Below are positions 23,774 to 31,336 of a DNA stretch of 40,351 nucleotides, piece after piece (position 1 is the stretch's first letter; each line of letters starts with the position of its first letter). Below the pieces are notes generated by a model. It did not search any database. It was not told where the DNA came from and was given only the letters and a program-made list of their open reading frames with translations. Source of the DNA: Nitrososphaerota archaeon (GTDB lineage Archaea; Thermoproteota; Nitrososphaeria; Conexivisphaerales; UBA164); assembly GCA_009903795.1 (NCBI GenBank), contig WYER01000004.1:1-40351 (forward strand), in the 5' to 3' direction. The translations under genes were made by a program, and so were the position numbers.

Positions 23774-24534
23774 GCGTACAGGATTTTCCAGAGGTTGGGG
23801 AGATAGTTTTAGTAACAGTCGAAAGTATCTCCCCGTCGGGCGCCTGGGTAACGCTTGATGAATACAACAACTTAAGGGCGTTCCTTCCTGAGAGTGAAAT
23901 AACAAGAGGTACCATTAAGAACCTTGAAAAGACTATAAAGCCAAAACAGAAACTTATTGCAAAGGTCATAAAGGCTGATAAGCAGAAGCTCGACGTTGAC
24001 GTATCTATAAAGCAGGTAACTCAGGAGGAGCAGAAGCTCAAGAGAATAGAAATAAAAAAGTCAAAGTGGGCTGAAAGCGTTTTTAACATAGTAGCTAAAA
24101 AGCTGAACATGCCAAATGCCGAAAAGGAAACAAAACTTATATCACAGAAGTACGAAAGCCTGTATGCCGGACTTGAAGAGCTCGTAAAGGAAGGCCCTGA
24201 AACTTTTGTAAAGCTTGGTATAGACGAAAATTTTGCAAAGGAGCTTTACAAGCTTGCGTCAGAAAAGGTTAAACCTCCAGTTGTATCTATAACAAAAACG
24301 CTTGAAATTTATAGCCCCGAGCCCAATGGAATAGAAGTTATAAAGAATGCATTAACTGACGCTATAAGCGAATTAAAAAATGGAAAAATGGAAATAAAGT
24401 ACATAGGTGCGCCAAGGTACATGATAACCTATTATGCTGAAAATTATAAAGAAGCAGAAAAAGGGCTGAAAAAGTTCGCTTCGGTTCTATCAAAAAAGCT
24501 TGAGGGTAAAGGTTCTTTCAGGCTGGTAGAGTGA
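23770..24534 (+). CDS. eif2a: Translation initiation factor aIF2 subunit alpha
   Basis: Alpha subunit of the heterotrimeric factor that brings initiator tRNA to the ribosome. 254 residues. The S1 domain (GEIVLVTVESISPSGAWVTL through KQKLDVDVSIKQVT) spans about 10-85. The helical domain contains KWAESVFNIVAKKLNM, and the alpha-beta C-terminal domain contains NGIEVIKNALTDAI and GAPRYMITYYAENYKEAEK. It is flanked by S27e and Nop10, overlapping each by 4 and 3 bp. Confidence 0.95.
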   Translation: MSVQDFPEVGEIVLVTVESISPSGAWVTLDEYNNLRAFLPESEITRGTIKNLEKTIKPKQKLIAKVIKADKQKLDVDVSIKQVTQEEQKLKRIEIKKSKWAESVFNIVAKKLNMPNAEKETKLISQKYESLYAGLEELVKEGPETFVKLGIDENFAKELYKLASEKVKPPVVSITKTLEIYSPEPNGIEVIKNALTDAISELKNGKMEIKYIGAPRYMITYYAENYKEAEKGLKKFASVLSKKLEGKGSFRLVE

Positions 24535-24686
24535 TGAAAAAGTACATAAAAAAATGCCAGGTATGCGGCACCTATACTCTTAAAGAAATATGTCCCAAAT
24601 GCGGTAATCAGACGAAGACCGCCCATCCACCTCCTTTTTCTCTAGAGGATAAGTACATGGAGCTAAAAATAAAAGGTAGTTCATAG
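24534..24686 (+). CDS. nop10: H/ACA RNP protein Nop10
   Basis: A 50-residue gene, the last of the operon. ATG 24534-24536 overlaps the aIF2-alpha stop, and TAG ends at 24686. The peptide has CQVCGTY and CPKCGNQTKTAHPPPFS, the diagnostic Nop10 zinc ribbon plus the PPPFS(P) box that contacts Cbf5, then EDKYMELKIKGSS. It is slightly shorter than most Nop10 proteins at the C-terminus. It works in pseudouridine guide RNPs with Cbf5, Gar1 and L7Ae. The PAC2-family gene often found next in this operon is missing, and a TnpB left-end relic lies there instead. Confidence 0.92.
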   Translation: MKKYIKKCQVCGTYTLKEICPKCGNQTKTAHPPPFSLEDKYMELKIKGSS

Positions 24687-24710
24687 CTGACCAAATTTTC
24701 ACTTGAATTG

Positions 24711-24864
24711 CTTAAGGGGTGAAAGTCCCCTTTTGTGCAGGATGAATAACTCTTATAGAAAAATTATTGTTTTATGTAAAAAAATCTCATATTGTTAGTG
24801 TCCAAGATCAAGAAGAAGCAAACATTGCTTAGAAGGAAGGCGAACACTCATGTTAAGGTTTGAT
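24711..24864 (+). mobile_element. IS200/IS605-type left end with truncated tnpB start
   Basis: Begins with hairpin AAGGGG (24714-24719) and CCCCTT (24727-24732) around a 7-nt loop. ATTGTTAGTG follows 77 bp after the hairpin start, at 24791. From the TTG at 24793 a 23-codon frame contains KKKQTLLRRKA. The element at 39.94 kb has the matching hairpin region and ATTGTTAGTG 74 bp later, followed by KRKQTLLRRKS. The frame ends in TGA within about 70 bp and no further TnpB sequence follows. A truncated relic placed just after nop10. Confidence 0.6.
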
Positions 24865-24873
24865 TTTTTATTA

Positions 24874-25503
24874 TTAAAGGTTTTTTATTTTCATTCCTGA
24901 TTTCTGTGCCAGCAAAATTGCTGCTGCAAAAGCTCCTCTTTCTGCGTTAAGCTTACTTTCGCTCCATGCGGCTATTATGACGTCCCCCTCTTCCAGCTTT
25001 TTTATGCTTTTTCTGAAAGCACTATCTATCTCTGGGTACTTATCAGTTATGCACTCTATTGAGGGAAACCAGAGCTTTCCATTCTCATATGTCAGTACCA
25101 TTGCACCCTTGGCCCCTAATCTTATGGCTTCATCCCTTTCTTCAAGCCCTTTGTAAACCATTCTTGAAGCATTCTTTACTATAACCCCATACAGGTTTTC
25201 ATAACTCTTAAGGTCTATGTTTCCTGCAGCGTACAGTACTTTTTTTATTTCGTTTAAAACCCTCTTACCCTTTTCAGTAAGCTCTGTTCCTTTTCTGCTC
25301 CTCTTAATCAAACGTTTCTGCTCAAGCCTAGTTAGCAACTTTCTCACATACCCTTCACCCAGCGATAGGTTTTTCGAAATGCTCTTCCTTCCAAACGTTC
25401 CCTTTTCCAGCGTGAACAGTACCCTTAACGTGTCAACATTCTCGACAATTTTTGATAAAGATTCTATCCCTTTTTGCAAATCCTGTATTTTATTTTTAAA
25501 CAA
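24874..25503 (-). CDS. DUF4443 family protein with winged helix
   Basis: 209 residues. An N-terminal winged-helix domain (KSISKNLSLGEGYVRKLLTRLEQKRLIKRS, about 38-70, then TELTEKGKRVL) precedes an alpha-beta domain with GAKGAMVLTYENGKLWFPS and EGDVIIAAWS. This is the layout of the archaeal DUF4443 family. Probably a DNA-binding regulator with a ligand domain. The TTG start lies about 25 nt after a TATA-like TTTTTATAATTAAAA. It follows the 79-residue winged-helix gene by 36 bp on the same strand. Confidence 0.72.
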   Translation of the reverse strand: MFKNKIQDLQKGIESLSKIVENVDTLRVLFTLEKGTFGRKSISKNLSLGEGYVRKLLTRLEQKRLIKRSRKGTELTEKGKRVLNEIKKVLYAAGNIDLKSYENLYGVIVKNASRMVYKGLEERDEAIRLGAKGAMVLTYENGKLWFPSIECITDKYPEIDSAFRKSIKKLEEGDVIIAAWSESKLNAERGAFAAAILLAQKSGMKIKNL

Positions 25504-25539
25504 GGAAATATATAGTTTTTTAATTATAAAAAGGCTTTT

Positions 25540-25779
25540 TCAGTAATCAAACTCTCCGATCATCTCAGAAGATCCGCTTGCTAACTCGATCCTCTTTTTA
25601 CCCTTACCTATCTCATAAACTCTGACCACTCCAAGTATTTCTAGCTTCATCAGCTCCTGGTAAAGCTTTTCCTTTGTAAGTTCGTTGTACCTTTTCTGAA
25701 GCTCAGCAAGCAGTTCATCATCTGTCAACACCGTGTTCTTTCTCATTGTTTCCACGATGGCGTTCCTGAGCGGAATCAT
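25540..25779 (-). CDS. Small winged-helix protein
   Basis: 79 residues. The predicted fold is a single winged helix: LRNAIVETMRKNTVLTDDEL, then TKEKLYQELMKLEILGVVRVYEIGKGKKRIEL as recognition helix and wing. The acidic tail is SSEMIGEFDY. Archaeal proteins of this kind are DNA-binding regulators or small transcription-associated factors. No closer family is recognised. The start codon is ATG, and it is divergent from the PadR gene across a 93-bp promoter region. Confidence 0.65.
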   Translation of the reverse strand: MIPLRNAIVETMRKNTVLTDDELLAELQKRYNELTKEKLYQELMKLEILGVVRVYEIGKGKKRIELASGSSEMIGEFDY

Positions 25780-25849
25780 ATTATACGTTTAAGAAAATAA
25801 TATAAAAGCTTATTTTATAAAGTTTCAAAAAACAGGAAACGCTTTTAAA

Positions 25850-25874
25850 TATCGAAATCGATAACGCTTTCGAT
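25850..25874. promoter_or_regulatory. Nested inverted repeats at the PadR promoter (candidate operator)
   Basis: TATCGA (25850-25855) and TCGATA (25858-25863) form a perfect palindrome with a 2-bp spacer. ATCGAAA (25851-25857) and TTTCGAT (25868-25874) form a second one overlapping it. They lie between TTTTAAATA (25843-25851) and the ATG at 25873. PadR proteins typically bind such repeats to repress their own operon. Confidence 0.55.
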
Positions 25875-26292
25875 GTGGAACTTTATGTTTTATAAATATA
25901 AGATTAAAAAATTTGGAGGGTCGAAATGGATAATTCTGATGCTCCTTGCCAATGGAGAAAAAACTGGGGCTGAACTCATGAAGGAGATAGAAAAGCTTTC
26001 TTTCGGGTTTTGGCGTCCTTCCCCTGGTACCATTTACCCTACTCTTTACAAACTTATAAAAGAAGGTTACATAGTAAGGCTTGAAAACGGAAAATATGCT
26101 CTGAGCGAAAAGGGTAAGAATGAGGTAAAGGGCTTTGAACCTATAACTGCAGAAAGCTTTACAATAGATCATACCTTGGAAATTCTTGAAAGTTACGTTT
26201 ACTACCTGAAGGATCTAGATAAACAAGAGATAGCGAAAAGAAGGGATAAAATTAAGGAGATAGCAAAGAGCCTGGAGGCTATAGCAGAATGA
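25873..26292 (+). CDS. PadR-family repressor of the ABC exporter
   Basis: 139 residues. The winged helix has the PadR hallmark KWIILMLLANGEKTGAELMKEIEKL, then WRPSPGTIYPTLYKLIKEGYI (about 20-65), followed by a helical dimerisation tail (LEILESYVYYLKDLDKQEIAKRR). PadR proteins repress multidrug exporters and are released by ligand. The start overlaps the inverted repeats, and TTTTAAATA lies about 25 nt upstream, so the message is leaderless. It overlaps the ATPase gene by 4 bp. Operon with an ABC exporter, hence likely its own and the exporter's regulator. Confidence 0.88.
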   Translation: MWNFMFYKYKIKKFGGSKWIILMLLANGEKTGAELMKEIEKLSFGFWRPSPGTIYPTLYKLIKEGYIVRLENGKYALSEKGKNEVKGFEPITAESFTIDHTLEILESYVYYLKDLDKQEIAKRRDKIKEIAKSLEAIAE

Positions 26293-27293
26293 ACGAACCT
26301 GTGATAAAGGTAAGCGGGCTTACAAAAATTTACCCTGGCGGCGTGCTTGCAGTAGATCACATAAGCTTTGAAGTTCATGAAGGAGAAATATTTGCGTTGC
26401 TTGGACCAAACGGGGCAGGAAAGAGCACCACTATAGGAATGCTTACAACATCCCTAAGGCCAACTGAAGGCGAAGCCATCATAGCTGGTTATAGCATAAA
26501 TAGAGAGCCATCTAAGGTTAGGTCAGTTATAGGCGTTGTCCCCCAGGAGTTCTCTGCCGACGAAGACCTCACAGGCTGGGAGAACATAATGCTGATAGGC
26601 TACCTTTACGGGCTTCCAAAAGATACAGTTAAAAAGAGAGCTGCAGAACTTCTTCAGACGGTTGGGCTTTATAACGTAAAGGACAAAAAAGTAGAAACTT
26701 ATTCTGGAGGAATGAGGAGAAGGCTAGAAATAGCGATGGGGCTTATAAACAGGCCGCGTGTCCTCTTCCTGGACGAACCCACGCTAGGCCTTGACGTTCA
26801 GACAAGAGCAGCTATATGGGAGTATATCCTGAAGCTAAAAAAAGATTATAACATGACCATCTTCCTGACAACTCACTACCTTGAAGAGGCCGACGCATAC
26901 GGAGACAGGGTCGCAATCATAGATCGCGGCAAGATACTCGTGATAGGTAAACCTGATGAGCTCAAAAGAAACGTCACCTGGGATACGCTTTTCATAGAGG
27001 TTAGCGGATCATACGATTCAGCAAAACAGGCCCTCTCAATATTACCTCAGGTAAAGGAGGTGAGCTTTGTTAATGGTCAGATTGTTATAAAGGTTGCAGA
27101 TGGACCTTCAGCAATACCCCTTGTCGTCAGTGCAATAAACTCGACAGGACAGGAGGTAAAAAGGCTCTCCCTTAACAGGCCATCTCTTGATGAAGTTTAC
27201 ATGTATTATACTGGAAAGAGCTTGAGGGAAGAGTCTATGTCAAAGGAAGAGGCTTTTGCTCTTAGAAGGACTCTCAGGAGGGCAAGATCATGA
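26289..27293 (+). CDS. ABC exporter ATP-binding protein (DrrA-like)
   Basis: 334 residues. Walker A GPNGAGKST (about 37-45), signature YSGGMRRRLEIAMG, Walker B VLFLDEPTLGLD, and switch His in FLTTHYLEEAD. The C-terminal 90 residues form the DrrA/CcmA-type extension (SLDEVYMYYTGKSLRE). With the membrane partner it probably exports a drug, antibiotic or lipid. It overlaps padR by 4 bp and the permease by 4 bp. Confidence 0.93.
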   Translation: MNEPVIKVSGLTKIYPGGVLAVDHISFEVHEGEIFALLGPNGAGKSTTIGMLTTSLRPTEGEAIIAGYSINREPSKVRSVIGVVPQEFSADEDLTGWENIMLIGYLYGLPKDTVKKRAAELLQTVGLYNVKDKKVETYSGGMRRRLEIAMGLINRPRVLFLDEPTLGLDVQTRAAIWEYILKLKKDYNMTIFLTTHYLEEADAYGDRVAIIDRGKILVIGKPDELKRNVTWDTLFIEVSGSYDSAKQALSILPQVKEVSFVNGQIVIKVADGPSAIPLVVSAINSTGQEVKRLSLNRPSLDEVYMYYTGKSLREESMSKEEAFALRRTLRRARS

Positions 27294-28162
27294 GCGAAGG
27301 CAGGTTGTCCCCATTTCATGGGCTTTGGGCTCTTACAAACAGAGAGCTCAAAAAGTGGTACAAGGAACCGGTCATACTTTTGCTAAGCCTTGTGCAGCCA
27401 ATTCTTTGGATAGGAATTTTTGGGAAGGCCATGAACTTTGCAAGCATGTTCAAGAGCGCGTCCATCGAGATCCCTGGGTTAACAGTGCCAAAGCAGATAA
27501 TAGACGAGATAGGTTCCCTTGTTCTTAAGCAGACCTTTGGAACGACAGATTACTTTTCCTTCCTTGCAGTAGGCATGCTCAGCTTTATAGTCCTTTTTAC
27601 TTCGATGAGCAGCGGAATGACCATAGTATGGGACAGGAGGCTCGGCTTTCTTGGAAAGCTCCTTACTACTCCTGTTCCCCGCGGGTCGATAATAGTATCG
27701 AAGGTAATTGCTTCAATAATTAAATCATTAGTTCAGGCAACTATAATACTTCTAATTGGTGTCTTGCTCGGCCTTAGGTTTTCTTTTGGACTGTTTGCGC
27801 CCATGGCGTTCGTCATAACTTATCTTTCGCTTTTTCTCCTGTCGTTTGGTTTTTCTTCTCTATTTCTTATGCTGGCTTTAAGGTCAACCAGGTGGGAGAC
27901 GCAAATGGCCATAATGAACCTGCTCAACATGCCGTTGCTTTTCTCCAGCAACTCTTTCTATCCAATATCATCAATGCCATGGTGGCTCAAACCAATAGCT
28001 CTTGCCAACCCCCTTACATACGCTAACGCTATATCTAGGTGGGCCCTGCTCGGAATAACTCCTCAGGTCAGTGTGATTCTCTCCATGCTTTACCTCGTTG
28101 CTTTCGCAGCAATATTCACAACCCTTGGTATAACGCTTTCCTGGCGTTATCTTTCGCTCTGA
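27290..28162 (+). CDS. ABC exporter permease (ABC-2 type, DrrB-like)
   Basis: 290 residues. An N-terminal amphipathic helix (LTNRELKKWYKEPVI) precedes about six membrane segments, with the extracytoplasmic loop FASMFKSASIEIPG between the first two. The conserved WDRRLGFLGKLLTTPVPRGSIIVSK and SNSFYPISSMPWWLKPIALANPLTY blocks are typical ABC2_membrane signatures. Pairs with the DrrA-like ATPase. The 3' end overlaps the convergent CofE-like gene by 47 bp. Confidence 0.92.
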   Translation: MSEGRLSPFHGLWALTNRELKKWYKEPVILLLSLVQPILWIGIFGKAMNFASMFKSASIEIPGLTVPKQIIDEIGSLVLKQTFGTTDYFSFLAVGMLSFIVLFTSMSSGMTIVWDRRLGFLGKLLTTPVPRGSIIVSKVIASIIKSLVQATIILLIGVLLGLRFSFGLFAPMAFVITYLSLFLLSFGFSSLFLMLALRSTRWETQMAIMNLLNMPLLFSSNSFYPISSMPWWLKPIALANPLTYANAISRWALLGITPQVSVILSMLYLVAFAAIFTTLGITLSWRYLSL

Positions 28163-28958
28163 CCTGCTTTTTTGGATAAAATTTTCCCTGCAGATAATTC
28201 TTTATTGCGGCAAAGTATATATCCTCTTCATAACTTACAGATAGTTCAGCTTCAACGTCTCCGTCAACTACATATTCTGAGAGCCCTCTAATCAGAACTA
28301 TCGGCCTGCTTTCGTTTGATTCCCCCATTATCGGCTGAACCATAGTGGCTAGCTGGTCAGCTATCGCTCTTTTTGTAACCTTCAGCTTTTTACCGAAAAG
28401 GTCTTTAGAGCCCCTTTCGTCAACGATCGGCAAGATTCCACTATAACCTATTGCTATGCCAGTTGTCCCCTTTCTCGTTGGATATATCCTGCTGTCGGTA
28501 ACAACTACACCAACCTTTACCCCGTATCTGTCCAAGACAAAAAGTCTGATCTTTCTTGCAGAAGCGTTAGGGTCCTGTGGATAAAGCACAACGTAGCCTT
28601 CCTTTATGTTAGACTTGTCTATGCCTGCGTTTGGCTGCAGCATTCCTTTTACGCTTGCCATAAATATTCCTGCGAAGCTTGGCATCACAGCTTCGCTTTC
28701 CCTTAGCACAAGCTCAGCTATTCTAGGGTCGCCATCGTTGGCTTTTGCCAGTTCATAAGCTTCGTCGGTAGGAACAACATCTTCTAGCTTATAGAACCTG
28801 CCTTCTGAGATCGCCAGATACTTGCCCGATAATGCTAGCACGTCTCCGTTCTCAGGGTTCAAACCAACTTTTTTAAAAAAAGTTTCAATTCTGCTATAAA
28901 TGTTGAACTTTTTGATTTCTTTTTTCATACTGCAGGAAATCAGCTCTACCTTTATCAC
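28116..28958 (-). CDS. cofE: CofE-like coenzyme F420-0:L-glutamate ligase
   Basis: 280 residues. GDVLALSGKYLAISEGR near 40-55, VVVTDSRIYPTRKGTTGIAIGYSGI in the middle, and AIADQLATMVQPIMGES match the CofE/FbiB fold. The enzyme adds glutamates to F420-0 with GTP. Other F420 genes such as cofD and cofC are not in the window, so a related function on another lactyl or glutamyl acceptor is possible. The GTG start lies about 25 nt after TTTTAAAC, and an internal Met at residue 11 is less likely. The last 47 bp overlap the convergent permease gene. Confidence 0.85.
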   Translation of the reverse strand: MIKVELISCSMKKEIKKFNIYSRIETFFKKVGLNPENGDVLALSGKYLAISEGRFYKLEDVVPTDEAYELAKANDGDPRIAELVLRESEAVMPSFAGIFMASVKGMLQPNAGIDKSNIKEGYVVLYPQDPNASARKIRLFVLDRYGVKVGVVVTDSRIYPTRKGTTGIAIGYSGILPIVDERGSKDLFGKKLKVTKRAIADQLATMVQPIMGESNESRPIVLIRGLSEYVVDGDVEAELSVSYEEDIYFAAIKNYLQGKFYPKKQVRAKDNARKALYQGL

Positions 28959-29174
28959 ATTCTATCCGAATCTACGTTGTTTAAAAGCGTATTCGTTCAT
29001 TTTTCTTTTGCAACTATAAACATAAAATTGTTTTGTAAAGGCTAAAACGCAATAAGTAAGTTAACAGCTGTAAATGTTAAGCATAAAAAATGGAAATATT
29101 TGTTTGATTTTTTTAAATTATTTTTAAAAAATATTTGAGCAATCTTTAAAAAAATAAACATATGTTCAATACTT

Positions 29175-29591
29175 ATGACTTCGGTTGACGAAGAAGAACT
29201 GATAAAGCAGAAGTTATTAAGGCAATTGCTCTCTCAAAAATCTGCAGCGCAGAAATCTCAGGCTTATGAAGGTCCTGTTGTTTTAACTGATGAAACTTTT
29301 AAAGATTTTATATCAAAGAATGAAAACGTTGTCGTTGATTGCTGGGCAGAATGGTGCTACCCTTGCAGAGTAGTCTCGCCAATAGTTGACGAACTGGCTA
29401 AAAAGTACAGAGGAAAGATAGCCTTCGGAAAGCTAAACGTTGACGAAAACCAGATTACTGCAATGGAATACGGCATAATGAGCATCCCGACTCTCTTGAT
29501 ATTCAAGAACGGTCAGCTCGTGGATCAGATAGTTGGAGCGCTTCCAAAAAAGTTGATAGAAGTTAATATACTACGAGCTTTAGGTGTATGA
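29175..29591 (+). CDS. Thioredoxin with N-terminal extension
   Basis: 138 residues. A thioredoxin fold with active site WCYPCR (Cys61, Cys64; the usual loop is WCGPC) and the cis-Pro in MSIPTLLIF. The first 35 residues are a charged helical extension absent from minimal thioredoxins. A TATA-like TTAAAAAAATA lies about 25 nt before the ATG. It overlaps the next gene by 4 bp, forming a redox pair with the protein disulfide oxidoreductase. Confidence 0.92.
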   Translation: MTSVDEEELIKQKLLRQLLSQKSAAQKSQAYEGPVVLTDETFKDFISKNENVVVDCWAEWCYPCRVVSPIVDELAKKYRGKIAFGKLNVDENQITAMEYGIMSIPTLLIFKNGQLVDQIVGALPKKLIEVNILRALGV

Positions 29592-30286
29592 ATATGAGCT
29601 TAATCTCAGAAGAAGATCAGGCAGTACTGAAAGAAGTTTTCTCTAAGAGGCTCCAGAACCACGTAACTCTGGCGGTGTTTACAAAAAAAGAGAACTGCGA
29701 ATACTGCAATGAGCTTGTTGAGCTTGCAAAAGAAGTTACATCTTTAGATCAAAGGCTCAGCTACGAGGTTTATGACTTTTATGAAAACCCTGAAAAAGCG
29801 AAAGAATACAACGTTGAAATGGCCCCAGCCTTGGGTTTTTCTGATGGAACAAAATATAACTTTCACTTTTACGGCATACCGGCAGGATATGAGTTTAACG
29901 CTTTCATAGATGACATAATAGACGTAAGCAGGAATTCAACTAGGCTTGCTCCAAGCACGATAAACAAGCTAAAGACTATAGAACAGGATGTAAAGATCCA
30001 AGTTTTTGTTACTCCTTCATGTCCTTATTGCCCAAGGGCAGTAAGGATAGCCCATCAGTTCTCTATGGTAAACCCTCGGATAAGGAGTGATATGATTGAA
30101 GCCCTTGAATTTGAAGAGCTTGCAAACGAATATGGGGTTATGTCAGTTCCTCACATCGTGATAAACGGCTCCTACGTTTTTATTGGAGCTGTTCCAGAGG
30201 CCCAGTTCCTGAACTATCTGTTTGAAGCGCTTGAAGGGAAAGAAACCCAGGGACCTATTGAAGGCGGAGAGGTCTCAGGGCTCTAA
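29588..30286 (+). CDS. Protein disulfide oxidoreductase (two thioredoxin folds)
   Basis: 232 residues with two thioredoxin-like domains, each with a CXXC: ENCEYCNE (Cys37, Cys40) and PSCPYCPR (Cys145, Cys148). The cis-Pro of the second domain is in VMSVPHIV. This is the PDO/glutaredoxin-like family of thermophilic archaea and bacteria, which forms and reshuffles cytoplasmic disulfides. It is translationally coupled to the thioredoxin gene (ATGA). An alternative Met lies two codons in. It converges with mobA (12-bp overlap). Confidence 0.92.
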   Translation: MNMSLISEEDQAVLKEVFSKRLQNHVTLAVFTKKENCEYCNELVELAKEVTSLDQRLSYEVYDFYENPEKAKEYNVEMAPALGFSDGTKYNFHFYGIPAGYEFNAFIDDIIDVSRNSTRLAPSTINKLKTIEQDVKIQVFVTPSCPYCPRAVRIAHQFSMVNPRIRSDMIEALEFEELANEYGVMSVPHIVINGSYVFIGAVPEAQFLNYLFEALEGKETQGPIEGGEVSGL

Positions 30287-30868
30287 ATTTTTAAGATCAT
30301 CAAGAGAATCTACATCGAGAAGAGAATTTTTATCAACCTGTTCTACAGGCACAAAATAAACGCTCTTAATGTAGAGTAGAACCCTTTTTACTTCATAATC
30401 TCCAGCTTTAATCATTCTTTTGCATGCATCTAACAGCGGTTCTTTTTTGTACCCCGCATGTATTACTTCAACTCTTCCATCAGGCCAAAGCGGAACTGCC
30501 GCGTTTGTCCATATTTTTTCAAGATAAGAGTTCATCGTTCTAAAAAACTCAGGGGAAACCAGAGGCGAATCTCCTGATATTACTATCACGTTAGGGCTTT
30601 TTGCAGCTTCGGCACCCCTGCATAAACCTGCAAGAGGAGTAAATTCCTTTAAACTATCCATTACAACTTTGATTCCTAACTTTTTAGCAATCTTCTCATA
30701 ATCATCTTTTAGCTCCTTAACCGTCATTATTACTTCTTCTGCACCGCTTTTTACTGCAGCTTCAGCGACCCTTTCTAACATGCTTTTTCCCTTATATTCG
30801 TAAAGGAGCTTATCGCTCCCGAACCTGCTGGCCCTTCCCCCAGCAAGTATTATTACAGAAAACTGCAT
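30275..30868 (-). CDS. mobA: Molybdenum cofactor guanylyltransferase (MobA-like)
   Basis: 197 residues. The nucleotide-binding start is SVIILAGGRASRFGSDKLL, then KGKSMLERVAEA. EFTPLAGLCRGAEAA and VISGDSPLVSPEF follow in the MobA order. It attaches GMP (or CMP in MocA enzymes) to molybdopterin. CofC and other nucleotidyltransferases share the fold, so MobA is the best but not the only reading. The cofactor could serve a Mo enzyme, although XDH-family hydroxylases like the one at 7.6 kb usually use the CMP or unmodified form. An imperfect inverted repeat (AAGGCTTTT and AAAACCTT) lies just upstream of the ATG. Confidence 0.83.
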   Translation of the reverse strand: MQFSVIILAGGRASRFGSDKLLYEYKGKSMLERVAEAAVKSGAEEVIMTVKELKDDYEKIAKKLGIKVVMDSLKEFTPLAGLCRGAEAAKSPNVIVISGDSPLVSPEFFRTMNSYLEKIWTNAAVPLWPDGRVEVIHAGYKKEPLLDACKRMIKAGDYEVKRVLLYIKSVYFVPVEQVDKNSLLDVDSLDDLKNLEP

Positions 30869-31336
30869 AAGATTAATACAAGGCTTTTCTGCTAAAACCT
30901 TTTCTATTACGTCATCTGGTTAACTATAATGTGTTTACTCATAAACAAATTCATCAAAAACCTTTTGTTACATTTGCTCCTGTTCGTCATAGTACAACAT
31001 GCTTAAATAAGTACGAAGCCAAAACTATGATTCAAAGCAATATTATACAATAAAGTACAATTATGAAAAAATGCTTTTAAAGGATTTCAGCGCAAAATCT
31101 TTTAGTTCTCATCAGGTCAATAAAAAAATGCAAGAACAAAAACTCCTAGCATGATAAACTTCATGATAAACTTTTAGAAAACCATAAAATTATCTAAAAG
31201 TTTGCACAATCAAGACTTCAAAGAGCAGGCCAGTGTAAAAGTTGGTGCATAGTTGACCGGTAAACTCATAATAAAAGGAAAGATTGGACAGTATCCGGAT
31301 TTAAAGGATAAATCTTAGGTCGTTTAAATTATAAAC
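30869..31336. other. 468-bp gap with inverted and tandem repeats
   Basis: No ORF of note. The middle holds a tandem duplication CATGATAAACTT at 31150-31161 and 31162-31173. It runs into a perfect inverted repeat AAACTTTTAGA (31168-31178) and TCTAAAAGTTT (31193-31203). The last 30 bp (TTTAAATTATAAAC) belong to the fen promoter. Confidence 0.6.
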
